Positions 41,879 to 54,599 of a stretch of DNA of 64,000 bases are shown here, in pieces. Position 1 is the stretch's first letter; every line of letters starts with the position of its first letter. Source of the stretch: Hypericum androsaemum (Eukaryota; Streptophyta; Magnoliopsida; Malpighiales; Hypericaceae). The notes below the pieces were generated by a model that worked only from the letters and a program-made list of their open reading frames with translations, did no database searches and was not told the DNA's origin. The translations under genes and the position numbers were made by a program. The DNA lies in the NCBI GenBank assembly GCA_963995505.1, contig OZ023185.1:620001-684000 (forward strand), given 5' to 3'.

Positions 41879-43472
41879 TGAAAGGAGGGATTTTCACCCC
41901 TCTTGCAATAATGAGTAAGTAAGGGATTGTCGTCCCACAAGGACTAAGCTAGGCCGCAAATTCGACTTTACCACTAGTTTAGGACAATGAGAAATGGAGG
42001 TGTCAATTCCAAACATGAATTGGTTACTACAACGACTAAATAATGAGAAGATTTAAACAATAAAGGAAACAGTGGGCTTGGTGCCAATGATAACTAAATA
42101 ACCAAATGGCATATGGGGTTTATTGAGTTCGTGTTATGGTCCGGATGTTTCTTAAGTAATTAATCAACGCTCTCGCGATAAACTAGTCTAAATCGATTCT
42201 TAACTAGACTTAGATGAACTAACCACGCTCTCGCGACAAATTAGCTATCTAATCTAACTAATCACCAACTATAATCACCATCCTTTGGACAACTAGTCAC
42301 CTAAGGTGATCTCTCAACAATAGGTTCCTACTCAACTAGTTAAATAGTCCGTTAATCCTAACCCCTCTCGGCGATTAATATTAACTTAGTTCATAATCAA
42401 GGTGATCAATCAAGATTAAGCATTAAACTCATTAACTAGTTCATAAACCTTAACATATTAACCCCACAAAACCATAGGCTAAGTAGATGCCATTAAGGCA
42501 CCTAACCCACAAATGAACTACTCACACATGTTCAACAAATAACACAAATTATCCATTGTACAAAGTAAATAGAACATAAACAACAAAGATAGAGTTTAGG
42601 AAAAGCTCAATGAGTCTTCAAGAGCTTCCTCCTAGCTCCTTCTTCAAGCTCCTTCTACAAGCTCTCCCTTCACTTCCTCTCCTAGCTTCTCCTTGGCCAC
42701 GGTTTTCTCTTCTTCTCCTCTTCAATGGAGAGCCACAGATTTTGTCCAAGAGGGAGGAGGTTGGCAGCCACGGATTTTTTTGTTCTTGGGAGGAAGGAAG
42801 AGAGAATGAATGGTGGAGGTAATGGAGGAAGAGTGGGAGATAGTGGGGAATAAAATGGGAGATAGTGGGAGACAATAGGAGATAGTGGGAGAAAATGGAA
42901 GGTAGTGGAGTATGGGGAGTTTGGTAGTGGAATTCCAGCCAAGAGGTGGTGGGATGGCAGCCAAGAAACGTCATGGAAAATTCCGGAATGGTCCCAGAAT
43001 TTTGGCCGATTTTGGTCAGGCGAGTCCTCAGATTTAAATCCTGACTTCATGCTCATTTTTTACCCTCTTAGACTTCGAATTTGAAGAAGACCATAAATAC
43101 AAAGTTGTAGCTCCGGATGTCTTCTTTCTAGAACCACCTCATTCGTCTCTATTGGACTTCATATGCAAAAGTTATTTTCATTTAAGTCGCTCGAGGTTAG
43201 TTCGCCCAATGTCGTCACCTTCCTGATCGTGCACCAATCTGCAAGGCTGATCCGATCGCCTTTGACGCGCTTCAAAGTACACCAATATCCTCCCCGCATC
43301 ACCACAAAGCCTCCTAGAAATAAACAAGAATAAAACTTAATGAAAATTACAATAACTACACTAAAATGTTCAAAGAACAATAAATAACAATACGACGATA
43401 TAAAACACACAAAAATAATAGAAAATCAATACAAAAACATACATAGATGATAGAGTGTTTTGACACTCATCA
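41879..43472 (-). repeat. Athila-like 5' LTR, full length
   Basis: 1594 bp, minus-strand TGATGAGTGTC...CCTCCTTTCA. Reference copy for the truncated LTR at 35401-36625. Confidence 0.9.
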
Positions 43473-45922
43473 CCGCACCTGTTTGAATAACCAAGTAAGT
43501 TCTTCGTTTGATAACTTAGTTACAAGTAAATTCGGAGACCGAATTTTTATAAGGGGGAAGAATTGTGACATTCGGAAAAATGATTGGTCGGAATGCATCG
43601 CATCGAGATGGTTACATGAGATATGTGATTTTAAGTGTTCAAGATGTGAATTGGTGTCATTGGAGTTCCATTTCAACCATTACAAGTCTTAGAGAAAATA
43701 TTTGCTTGAGAAGTTGTTTGATGAATTCGGACGGACAGACCTTTGGTTAGTAAAAAAAATCATAACTTCTTCAATATGGCTTCAAATGGTGTGATTCTAC
43801 TTGATTCAGAAACTAGAGATGTTAAGGAACAAAAAGACCGACATTCTTGAGCTACTTGCTTGTGAATGAATCTGATTGAACCCCAGTTTCTTTGTTTGCT
43901 TCTTAGAATTAAAGGAAGAGGTGAGTTGATTGCTATTGGACCTCACCCACCTCTTCATATATCTCAAAGGCTTTTCTGAAGAGGCAGAACACTTATCTCC
44001 TTGGTCATAAAATGAAAATTTAAGAGAAAGAAGAGAGAAGGCTGAGAAGGCTGAAAGAGGAAGAAATAAGCTGCTCAATAAAGAATCAAGCAGTAAGCCT
44101 ATTTTCGTTCAGATTTGGACTTTGAACTTTTGAAGAGAGTTGTAGAGGACTTTAATACCTTTTTTTTGGTATATCATATGTGGAATTTAGATCAGGGAAT
44201 CGACGGGAAATGTGTTTTGAATCAGACTATCGTTGAAGAAGCACACAACTGAGGTTGTTGAGGAAAATGTGATCGGTAAGCATCCTTAGGCTTTGAATTG
44301 GGATATAAAATTTTGATAGATTATAGAGGACTCTATAAGCTTTCTAACCATATATCATATGCCTTGTTTGGATAAAGAAATCTTGTTCAAGACTTGGTTG
44401 AAGTTTGGACTTGTCTGCTGTGTTCAGATTGAAGGGGGTCAAGAATAGAGACTTGGTAAGTGGTTTGTTTGGAAATTTCAGTGAATATGTAGATTCTGAG
44501 ATATCAAAGACATACAGGGGAAGTCATGTAAAGTATTATTTGAAGTGGTTATGATCTGAGATTGAGTTATATGTGGTAATTATTGAAGATGAAGTGGTTG
44601 AGCTTCTCTTGTGTTTGGTTTGTGTTGTGATTGCCAAAACAGATTGTTGGATGACATTTATGACCATGAGTAGGCTCTAAACAGATTATACATGTGTGGT
44701 ATATTTGTTAAGAAAGTAAGGATTGAAAGAGATTGAGATATTTGGACATGTTTGATGCTTGTTTAGACGATGTATTTTGATTATGTCGTTATCCGTTGTT
44801 CTGAAGCGTTGGCAGCGATTTGGTTTAAGAATTCAGAGGTTAACCTCGTTATTGTGATTTAGGATTGTGAACAGAACATCCGCAAGGTGTGTGGGTGAAG
44901 GAGAATCATTTCGAAAGCTTTGAGTGAAAGGCATTGGATTCAGAAATCAGTGTGATCGGTGGATCTTCGTTGTGTAAGCGGATAGACCATGATATGTTGG
45001 TTGTGTTTGTTATATGCATATTTCAGATCTTGATTGATATGTGTCTCATGCATATGTTGTTGGTTATGAGATGAGATTGTGCATATGTGATACGTTTGGT
45101 ATATTGTGATCGGTTTGTGATGAATGTGAGATTTGTGAATGGCCGGCTAGATTGCTAGCTCGGGCTGATTTGGTACATTTGGCATATGTGTGAGGGATAT
45201 GATTCTGGACCATTGGGTCATATGTTTGTTAAGATATGTATTTTGTGAGAGAGATGAACAGGTTTTCCCGTACTAACCGGGGATGTTAGTCTATGAGCTC
45301 ATAGTTTGGAGATTCGTTTGGCCATTTGGATATCCCTTGGCAGTCAGAGGAAGGGGCTTTTCAAAACCTGTTCATGGCTCTATGTGTCTGTGTGTTTATA
45401 TTTATGTTTTCGGTAATTTGTGCATCATATGGTCATCATGCATTTCAAGTTCAGTTACGTCAAACATGGTTGAGTTCGGTGGCACGTATATCTCAGACAT
45501 AACTAATATGTTATGTTCTATCTTCTTACTAAGTATTCCCAAACACTTACCCCCCCTACTAATCTATCTCAGGTTCCGAGGTACCATAGTAGCGTTGATT
45601 CTGGAGTCTGTATTTTGAGCCCATCTTATTCGTTCGAGGGCTACACTTTGAGGTCTTCAGAATTGTGCTTCCTTGTATATCTGTATAGATGCTCCATAGT
45701 AGTTAGATCCTGGTTTATGTCCGATTTTGGATTCGTCATTTGGAGATGGATTTTTTAGATTTTCGTTGATGGTTGTGTACCATCTTTGCATGTGTTGTAT
45801 CTTTCTCAGGTTTGTTTGATGTGAGTATTGATGAATTTGTGTGAGGCTTGCTAGATTGCACATTTGCAGATGTTTGTCGTGGAGTCTAGCGCCGGTCACC
45901 GACCTGAGAGCGGGTCGTGACA
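43473..45922 (+). mobile_element. Chromovirus-like 3' end: polypurine tract and LTR
   Basis: 43473-43563 is the last piece of an internal region ending in 'aagggggaagaat', a polypurine tract. The LTR follows from about 43564 (TGTGACATTCGG) to 45922 (GGGTCGTGACA), about 2.36 kb, plus-oriented and of the same family as solo LTR 1. The rest of the element is cut off by the Athila-like insertion at 43472. Its 5' LTR is not identified in the window. No coding sequence remains. Confidence 0.82.
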
Positions 45923-48223
45923 GTAACATTTTTCGTTTACAGAAATGATGATTATCACTTTTCTTACCCTTTTTCGGTAGACTGTGCTACCTAAATTGAC
46001 CCTTTCATTATAAATGTCTTAGATTTGACCCTATATATTTTCTCAGCTGATTGAACTATTGAGCTAATAGAATGATCTTGTTGACCTTTAATTCTTATAA
46101 CCTCTTGAACTAACATTCTGACCAAGTTACTAATCTTTTGATGGTCAAAGTTCAAGAGAAAGAGAATATGAGTGAGTAGAAATTATTCACAATCATGCTC
46201 AATATTAATAACTTTGCTGCTAAATTGATTATCACGTTGACGTAGGTATGCAATAATGTGTCAACGAGAGGTTTTCAAGAAAAATGCACTACATACATGC
46301 TCAAATCAAAATTACATAATGGATTCAAATAAAACAATAAGAGCATATTATAGCTCTCCTTTGGGTAAAAAATATAACATACTATCATAATTCAATACCA
46401 TATAAAAATTTTATTGTGGAATTTAATATTTCAAATCAAATGTACATGCTATCTTTGGATAGACACATACACCTGACAAAAATATTAATTCATACACAAC
46501 TCTTATTGAATCACTAAATATTTTTTAATCAGATGTATATTATCTTTGGATATGCATATACACCTGACCAAAAATATTAGTTTGTCGCTTTTATGTATGT
46601 TATTTATAGAATAGTGACTTATCTTTAGATAGATTCAGTTTTCTTATAAATAACAAACGTCAATTTATCCATGAGATCTCAATAATTGGTATTGCATTAA
46701 TTGATGAATAAAACACTAATATATATGTGCATTAATGTTAAGTAAGATTAATATTTCATTTCTATAAATCAAACTTAACAATCAAGTATCACAAATTTGC
46801 ATAATGCATACAATCATCACATTTAGAGAATTTCTCCTAAACAAAATTATGATAATTAATCAATATATTATATTAATTTCTAATTATTCATTAGAAACTT
46901 AGTGGGTTTATAACATTCGATTCAATCTAACCTTCACCTCGCCATTTCTAGGGTAAACACGTTATTTAAGCCCAGTTACTACTTAAGGCACATACTTGAT
47001 TCTTATATGGCCAATTCTCACCTAACCCCTACGCATATATAGAATAAACTAAATGGAATGGAGACCCAAAATAGTAACTGGTCACCCAATTAATCCACAA
47101 AGTCGAGCTCGTTTCTACCCCACCAAGGCCCAGTTCGCTCGTTTCTACAGTCCATGATACCGAACCAGGTCAAATAGTCCTAAACGAGCCCTCGTTCCTC
47201 ATTGTTCAGTCGGCATTCATCTTACACCTATGCCTTTCAATGACCTGTATTTATTGTCGAGGCACCACCATTATCCGTTCTCCTTGCTCACAGACTGTTA
47301 TGGTCAAAACGAGGCTAGGCTTTTCTGGGATAGTGACCAATAGTGACGAAGATGACTTTTTCTGTTCTAAGGCTTGGCGATAATTATCTTTGCCACATCG
47401 TCTTCCAAGAAAGGAGTGACTCTATGGGTTATCATTTTCCTAAACCTAATACACACTTATTTTGGCATGTTTGACAGTTCAATGGTTAGGTCTAGGTATC
47501 GTTAAAGGAGGCTTTTATTCTAAGGTTTACTGCTTTCTTTAATTTGCTCTATCCAGAACCTAATTTCGTGCCTTTCATTTTACCTGTTTATTTTTCAATG
47601 GTAAAACATAAAATTATAATTTTCAGCCACCTAACAGAGATCGATCAAACTTGTAACCCAATAAATATTTCATGCATCAAACTTGTGTTATAGTAGGTTT
47701 GATCTTTTATACACCTATAATTTATTTGTGCATACACCATAAGTTACCGTACGTAAGGTTTGAACTTTTATAACCCTAGACCTTGATACGCATACACGAA
47801 TCATCACATACAATTAATCGTGCAGATAAAATAATTTACAAACCAATCTGAACCGAGAACACATGCTTTTGATAGCATATGTAATATTAATTACACAAAT
47901 AATAAACAGTAAATGAAAGCGTACCGGATTGGTTAATGTAGAGAAACCGTATACTTGATATGCACGTAGTCGATATCCTTGCCGTAACCATAGCTTGTTT
48001 CTCTCTTTCCTATCTTTTAGTGACACCCACTGATTGATAGCCTTGGCATTTTTTTATAGGCAGAAAGAGGATCAAGCTTTATACCTAAAAATAATCGGCG
48101 CATCTATCAACCACCCAATGGATGGTTAAACTAATAACCATAAACATAATACGACTCTTATATCAGTAACAGAGTCCAACCATATAAAAATTTCTTTAAT
48201 AGAATTAATAAATAATTCTTACA
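45923..48223 (-). mobile_element. Degenerate relative of copia-1 ('copia-B'): gag scrap, leader and 5' LTR
   Basis: The order and sequence follow copia-1. 46060-46140 resembles 10790-10860 (gag), 46280-46700 resembles the leader at 11430-11850 (shared 'tatagctctcctttgggta', 'atgctatctttggata'), and the LTR at 47880-48223 resembles 12475-12823 but is 344 bp and heavily substituted. The primer site beside it is mutated beyond easy recognition. It is an older insertion of the same family. The pol part and 3' LTR are not present next to it. Confidence 0.8.
47880..48223 (-). repeat. copia-B 5' LTR
   Basis: TG...CA ends; shares 'gaaagcgtacc', 'ggattggt', 'ttataggcaga', 'agagtccaac' and 'taataaataattcttaca' with copia-1 LTRs. 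Confidence 0.8.
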
Positions 48224-49079
48224 ACCGACCCCGTTTGTTTCACTTCTACGAGTTGTCTACCATCATGCAATAAAGCAGGCATTAACTTCTGTTGGCCATT
48301 TTTCTCCAACTTTGATGACATGAGATTCTCATAATTTTTTCTTCGTTTGGTATTGGTTCTTGCACCCTTCCCATCATCACGATGTACACGTAAACAGTAA
48401 AAAAAATTTAAAGTGATATTGTTGATATAGGAGAAAATTATCACTATAAAAAAGTTACTAGATAAGAAAGATTTATGTGTTTTTCCTCCAAAAAATTTAA
48501 AAGTGGGTTTTTAATAATAAATATCAAAAAATTATTTTGTCTATTTATAAATTACCTAAAATTTTGACTTATTTCGTTATTCAAATGAAACTCGATTGAG
48601 ATAATTTCTTACAACAAGACAACGATCACAAGAACCATTCGAAGACGATTGAAAAGATGAATGATGATAAAAAATTTATCAATTAAGCAAGTTTAACACA
48701 AACTAATGTCTTACAATATTTTTCGAATTCCTAGAATATGTAAAAATATATGTATTTATTCAAAAATATTATTTTATACGAAAATTGAGACCGAGATTTA
48801 ACACTAAATTTTCTGAAAAATTATTAGTTATTACGATAGAGAAGTTATTAAATTCTAACATTAATCCCGACTCAGAATTGAGATTTTTTATTAGTTTAAA
48901 AAAAAGATTATCCCTTTACAGAAATTTTACTAGAACTCGGGTGCGTTGAGTCTCCCCAAGCAACATACCTCTTGGTCTAACACGCTGTCATCAACACCAA
49001 ATTCATCACCCATCACCCGCCTCTTTGGAATCTGTTTGCTCTTGCATACAATGTAATATATATATTTTTGTGACCATAA
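48224..49079. other. Spacer with a short unidentified open frame
   Basis: Just outside the copia-B LTR, the minus strand at 48224-48390 encodes a K/N/R-rich run (DGKGARTNTKRRKNYENLMS and KLEKNGQQKLMPALLHDGRQ). Its coding-like look suggests the edge of an older gene or En/Spm-type transposase remnant into which copia-B inserted. I do not recognise it. The rest (48400-49079) is AT-rich without genes. Confidence 0.35.
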
Positions 49080-49117
49080 TAAGATTTTGGAAAAAGTCTA
49101 CTTTAGTACCCCGTGGT

Positions 49118-49719
49118 TAGGGATGACAATGGTTAGGGTAGGGTATTGATAGGACTCTACCCATACCTTAGTTTGGAAAGTTGGACCCATATCCTACCCT
49201 ACCTTAGACCATCGACAAATCTCATTATTAGACCTATACTCTTACCCTCAGGGTCCGCAGGGGTCTCGAGGGTCTACAGGGTCCTGCAGGGTCCGACAGT
49301 TAAATTAAATGCAAGACATTTTTGATAATTTTTAAATAATTTTTTTATTGTTTATATAAAATTCAAACAAATCATAATGAATATGTGAAAATTAATCATG
49401 AAATATATCTAGTATATTAATAAAAAAAATTAAAATTATATATGTTTTGAATTTCGGAGTCAATATCATGGAACATATTTCAGGATATTTGAGAACTCAT
49501 TTACAATTTATAAGTAAAATTTAAAGATAAATGGTCTAATTATGGTTTAAATATGGTCTAGTTAGGGTATGGTCCAAATTAAGATAAAAGGGTAAAGGTA
49601 TGGCAGAAATTCATAGGATTCATACCGTACACTAAACCCAGTCAAAGTCAACATACTCTCGACCCACGGGGTAAGGGTAGGGTCCGACCCTCAGAGTATG
49701 GGTATCTCGGTCATCCCTA
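49118..49719. mobile_element. hAT MITE, 602 bp, nested in MULE 2
   Basis: Ends TAGGGATGAC and GTCATCCCTA (10-bp inverted repeat), followed inward by repeated 'agggta'/'accctac' words on both sides. It is flanked by CCCGTGGT (49110-49117) and CCCGTGAT (49720-49727), an 8-bp duplication with one mismatch. No ORF. Different family from the full hAT at 2884-6561. Confidence 0.85.
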
Positions 49720-49875
49720 CCCGTGATACAGCCAAAAATTACTTTAGTACTCTGTGGTAAAAAACTGATCAATCGAGTCATACTTATTCCAATTAACATC
49801 AAAAAAGTCCACGAGCAGCTGTCCAGACCTGTCTGAATTCTGCCCGACCACGTAGACAAGCCACATCAACAAAAT

Positions 49876-50319
49876 TTGACTCCTCCTTCCCCTTCTCTCC
49901 TACTTCCCCTTTCTTCTTCTTCTTCTTCTTCTTCTTCTTCTCCTCCTCTCTCAGTCTTCACCATCCAATTCCCAAGTTCCTACCTTTTCCCCTCGGGAAC
50001 CAACTTTGAGTCCTCCATATTCTCGTGTTTCCCTGTTGACCCAGTTCAAGACTTGGCATTTCTTCGAGAATTCTCGATCTGGGTCTTCGTCTCTCACCTT
50101 CTCGAGCTCATGGGGCCTTGTAAATTATCCAAAGTTGCTTGCTTTGACATAGTGACCTAGCATTTTCTTAGTAAAAAAGTCCTTACAATTATATAGTGTA
50201 CTTTGTTTCTTTGGCTTGCAGGTCGAACATTGGGTTAGTGGGTTGGAACCGATTCCAGTTAATGCAATCCCCACCATGAAGTTGGGCCACGAGACATTCA
50301 GTTCCCTTGAAGATGCACA
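49876..50319 (+). pseudogene. Gene fragment carried by MULE 2, possibly RING-finger gene
   Basis: Two exon-like parts. 49876-50160 is a Ser/Pro-rich open frame over a (ttc)n tract that may simply be a 5' UTR. 50222-50319 is a clean exon, preceded by ggcttgcag and followed by gtgagt, reading VEHWVSGLEPIPVNAIPTMK and then LGHETFSSLEDA. Such 'IPTMKF..E.F...EDAQC' sequence often directly precedes a RING-H2 finger in plant E3 ligases, but no RING cysteines follow here. Probably a captured, non-functional fragment of a host gene; the parent identity is uncertain. Confidence 0.5.
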
Positions 50320-50815
50320 GTGAGTATATACAACTCAAGCTTGTTCTTTTCTACCTAAAGCTTGTTGAATCTTTCTGGTACGGGCCCGCGCGGACCTGAG
50401 CTATTCATTGTGACAGAGAAGTATCGATGCGAAGAAACAGAGGAAGTACAAGGTTACACCATACCCGAACTGTAATTTGGCTGCCCGTCGAAGTTCGATT
50501 TAAGGTTTGTCAATGTGGTAATTTCAGGGGGCTGTGATGTTCATATGCAGATTTCTTGGTTAAGCAAGGAATTTTGCTGGGAAGAAAAAGAAGAAAGGGG
50601 AAGGAGGAGGTGGGGAATATTCACGTGGTACCATGTCATCAATTTTTGTGGATGCGGTTTGTCTGCATAGTTGGGTAGAATTCGAGCACATACCTGTGGA
50701 CCTTTTAATATTAATTGGAACAAATATGATTCAATTGGTTAATTTTTTATTATAGGATGCTAAAATAATTTTGTGTTATACTGCAGAACTAAAGTGGATT
50801 TTTTTCTAAGATTTT

Positions 50816-51110
50816 AGCAATTCAAGTCCACGTGTATGAATTTGAGCATTGCAGCATTAATTGGAACCAAAGCACAGTTTTCACGGAAATCGGATATCTC
50901 CCCAGATACACCAGAAAATGAGACAAGCTGACAACAGGCAGAAGCTTGTCCGACTTGAACAAAAGCAAATTACTAACTGTCTTTTTTTCGAGTCAAAATT
51001 ACTAATTTATTAGATACAACACAGATGTGTCCGTTTTCCACAAAACAAAGACAAGTGTATCTATATATACACGCACACATAAAATCCTAGAGCGAAATCC
51101 AAGAATGGCG
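50816..51110. other. Spacer between MULE 2 and the USP-B block
   Basis: No gene seen. Confidence 0.4.
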
Positions 51111-51337
51111 GTGGGCAGGTGGCTGAAGAACGAGATGATCAGAGAGACCAAGACATCTTGCAAGCAACTAGTCCTTGAAAATGATCGTCTCCGTCCCCCT
51201 GATTGGTCATCTCATCCACCGTTGGAGCTATGTAACTTGTTGTTCTCTGACCACCCTACGTAATCAATTTATATGCAATGGTTTTTATTTTCTCAAAAAA
51301 AAAGTCCTTGAAAATGAAGCGATGATCTCCAGGCTGG

Positions 51338-52367
51338 CTACTCATGATCAGTAGTCTTGACCACGGTAACAGGACAGGTTCCGTTATTCACCACATGGTT
51401 GCTAACGCTGCCCATTATAGCCCTACAACAGTAGATTATTAGTCAATTCTCAAAACGATCTCTGAGGCATCATCATCCATGCTACACCCAAAAGAACATC
51501 TTCCTATTCAAACTTTGACTTGTGTTACGAATTGTGATCGGATTTTGCAGTGCATGTATCGCATATATAACTTGAGAAACATAGCTTCGCAATTATTATG
51601 ATCCTAGTATGTAAGCATGTACAAATTCCTCAAACTCAATTCAACACTCCAACATGTTAGATGCGCGTAGCATCGCACGAGAGAATCTGTATAGCATCAT
51701 AAGATCCCCTTCCTAAAAAAAAATGTGTAAAAGATGATGATACATAGACATAGGGTATATACCTCTTGAGCTTGCCAAGGCCTCTGTTGCCAATAACAAG
51801 GCAGCTGAGTGGGATCTGCTTCACAAATCTTCTCCCTCGCATCCCCCCCAGTATATCTTCACCACCACCACAATCTGTTCAGTATTCAAACACATTTGGC
51901 CAATTTACTTACTCATCCAGAACGAGTTTTAATCGAGTTTGAATACAGGACTTAAACGAATGCGTTTATTTTTTTTAAAAAAAAGAATTCATATTGTTAA
52001 GTATACTCATTTCAAATTTCATTTCAATCGAACAAAATGTTGTAAACAATATATATCGTGATAACAAAAATGTATCGTGAAACTGGCTCACCGGAATCAA
52101 AGCTACGACAAAAAAAATGAAATTAAAAAGATTTGGCGGTGGAGCTGGAAAATGAAGAAGAAAAAAATAAAACGTACGGGAGCCGGTGGCCTCCCAGAGC
52201 TGCATCTCGCCACCCTCGTAGAAGGCTTCGGGGCGGACGGTGACGAGGATGACGTGGTCCCCGTCCCTCCCGATGTTGTCCACCGCCCACTTGCGCGCCT
52301 TCACGCTGCACGCCGAGAAATCCACCGCCACTCCGACCCTCCTCCCGATACCGCTACCTCCTTCCAT
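51338..52367 (-). pseudogene. Universal stress protein copy B, broken duplicate
   Basis: Exon 1 (52178-52367) is intact and nearly identical in protein to copy A (R for L at residue 25, G for A at 33). Only about 25 bp of exon 2 survive (about 52078-52102), after which the sequence jumps into intron 2, so the donor side of exon 2 is deleted. Exon 3 (51763-51874) has lost 8 bases and gained one C in a C-run, a net frameshift. Exon 4 (51338-51422) is intact. The introns are short and TE-free. Transcription may persist, because the promoter region is also duplicated, but a full USP cannot be made. Confidence 0.88.
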
Positions 52368-54599
52368 CTTCTTTTTCTACTCTCTTTCTCTTTAATTTTT
52401 ATTCTTGTTAGTTTCTCTTTCTAGATCAACGCGGCAACAGTCTCCAACAGGAAAAAGTTGATGGAGTGAAATACTAATATGAGAGAGTGGGGGGTGGGTG
52501 GGTCCCAGCTGCGCTCTTTGGACAATAGATCACCGCTGAGTTCGGATCTAGGGGAAGGGATGCGGTCGTGGTTAGTCCGATCCGATGGTTAATCGACAGC
52601 TACTGTCTCGATAATATTTCCCGAAGCAAAATTTTCTCAAGTAGTTCTAAATGCTTACTATTTGGATCCAAGTCCAATTTGTATAGTTTCTCAAGTTTAG
52701 TGTCCGTGGTTAATGAGCGCGAGGACAAGACCGAGAAATGCATCGTGGCTGGCGACGAGACAAGGAGGGTGTTGTCTGTTTAAGAAAAGTGGGTCACCCT
52801 ACTTTTGTTTTTATTAGTTGCTATTTTTAGAAGGAAATAACATAGCAAAACAGATTACGAGCAAATACCAGAAAGCATATAGTAAATTAGGAGCACATAA
52901 GAAAGCAGATTCAATAATGTGTTTGATAAAATCAACTAGCAAATAGCAAATTTGATTTAGTAGATTATATATTTTAGTTAAATTAATTATTATTTTATAA
53001 ATTAGCTTAAATAAAATAATCTAAATTATTTATTTAAATCAAAATATTAATAATTTAATATATTACTTATTTATATTTCTACATAAATATTTTGATAAAG
53101 GAGAAATGATCTTATTTATATTTCTAAAACTAAATATTTTGATAAAGGACAAATGGTTAATTAATTGAATATATAAATTTCTTACATTTGATTGGAGAAT
53201 AAAATAAGAATAAGAATTATAACTAGGTCAATATTTATTACGTTATGTTAAAAAAATATTGCATTATCATTTATTCCAATTCTTATAATTATATCAAACT
53301 AAAAATAATTTGATCTCTTAATATAAACATCTACAAAATTTTAGGTCAAATTTTAATTTAGTATCCATAACTTACAAAATATATATGTAGAATAAAAATT
53401 AAAAAAAATTAGAAAAATACTTCCAAAAGGTTAGACAGATTCTTCGCGCATTCTTGGAAGTTTGTACAAATTAATTATGAATGACAAGTAGTATATATTA
53501 GAATTAATGGCTCGTCAACGAATGTGAAGGTAATTAATTCATGTCGTGCAATTTACACGCACACAAACACACACACACATATATATATGAAGAGAAAATT
53601 AATATCAATATAACATAAACTAGTGGTATCCGTAGGAAAATTCTAATTCTCTTTAGTTAAATAAAATATTTCATCTTTCAAATAATTTCTAAGTAAAATA
53701 AAATATTTATTTATCATTTTTCAAATAATTTCTACGCAAAATAAAATATTTATATTAGTTAACAAATTATTTGAATATTGAAAACCAAAATAATTACCTA
53801 ACAAATAAACCCTTCTTATTAGGAATTAAAAGATATTGGTAACTAATTCAAACTTATTTTTTTATAATTATGTGAAAAATAAATATTCTAATATTTTAAA
53901 TAGTTTTCACCAAACAGGTAGAATCCTAATCTACCCCAAAACTACCTATCACTTGAAAATATTTCACCAAACATGGCCATAATTTTATATATTCAATAAG
54001 TTTGAAAATAACATTTTTATATATTCAGAACTATTTTTTCTAGGGATAACATTTGGTATTTTATTTTATGCGCTGAAGTATGCAACATAAATGTCTGGGG
54101 GAAAATATATGTGGTTTAAAACGTATAAATCGAGTCAAATCTTTTTTTAATTAAAATTATTTAGAATTTTGGATAATAACTCGGACGTAGCTGGTCGAAA
54201 AGAGAGTGGTTTTTAACAATGTGGCATGCCACATAAGTTCCTCTCTACCTTGAATTCCCGAAGAAGAAATTCTTTCCTCTATAAAAGACTTCAACGAACG
54301 TAAAAAGATTACAAGAAACGTGACTATCACTTCCCACATGTATCATGGGTGTAACCAAAATTTTACTTGCAAAATTCCAACGGCATGGATTGAGCATATC
54401 AGAACATAACAGTAGCAGCAGTAAGAACAGAAACAACTGAGCGTGAGACTGTTGCTTAGTCACCAAGAATCTGATTAAAACTTCGTAAACACGAAATGCG
54501 AAGGCTTTGATTTGTAAACTTTTCCTGTAATGGTTGCTCTTCTTATCTATTCATATGATTTTTCCTGACTTGGCAACGCTACTACTAATTCTGGATGGT
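52368..54599. other. USP-B upstream copy and long AT-rich spacer
   Basis: 52368 to about 52600 is the duplicate of the USP-A promoter region. The rest is very AT-rich with no gene. A (ca)n(ta)n microsatellite lies near 53552-53588. Confidence 0.6.

Larger units (their letters stand above)
35401..43472 (-). mobile_element. Non-autonomous Athila-like Ty3/gypsy element
   Basis: Minus-oriented element with a complete 1594-bp 5' LTR (41879-43472) and a 3' LTR truncated to 1225 bp (35401-36625). The primer-binding site at 41857-41876 matches tRNA-Asp, as in Athila and Tat elements. Polypurine sequence abuts the 3' LTR (36626-36640, minus strand ...aattgtggaggtg) next to 'cttggggacaagcaa', a common motif before Athila-type LTRs. 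Inside are gag, protease, and a short frame joining the start of RT to the end of integrase. RT palm, RNase H and the integrase catalytic core are missing. 36626-38616 is noncoding. The truncated LTR lacks the 358 bp corresponding to 41879-42236. Confidence 0.9.
49089..50806. mobile_element. Pack-MULE-like element 2, perfect 9-bp duplication
   Basis: The 1718-bp element has TIRs of about 200 bp (left 49089-49117 continuing at 49728 to about 49880, right about 50610-50806). They share 'ttccaatta', 'gtccac', 'gaattct', 'cc' and 'cacaaaatt'-type blocks in inverse order. The perfect 9-bp duplication TAAGATTTT lies at 49080-49088 and 50807-50815, diagnostic of Mutator-like insertion. The left TIR is split by an hAT MITE. 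It carries exon-like DNA (49876-50319) and no transposase. Its TIR resembles that of the MULE at 2808-13259. Confidence 0.9.

Noticed and set aside
27806..45922. A single full-length chromovirus with 5' LTR at 27806 and 3' LTR at 43564
   Set aside because: The first LTR has its own perfect 5-bp duplication on both sides and no primer-binding site after it, and the two LTRs are strongly diverged. A solo LTR plus an unrelated truncated element fits better.
49913..49945. (ttc)n tract encoding a serine run as part of a protein
   Set aside because: More likely the 5' UTR of the captured gene; the frame ends before the next exon-like block.
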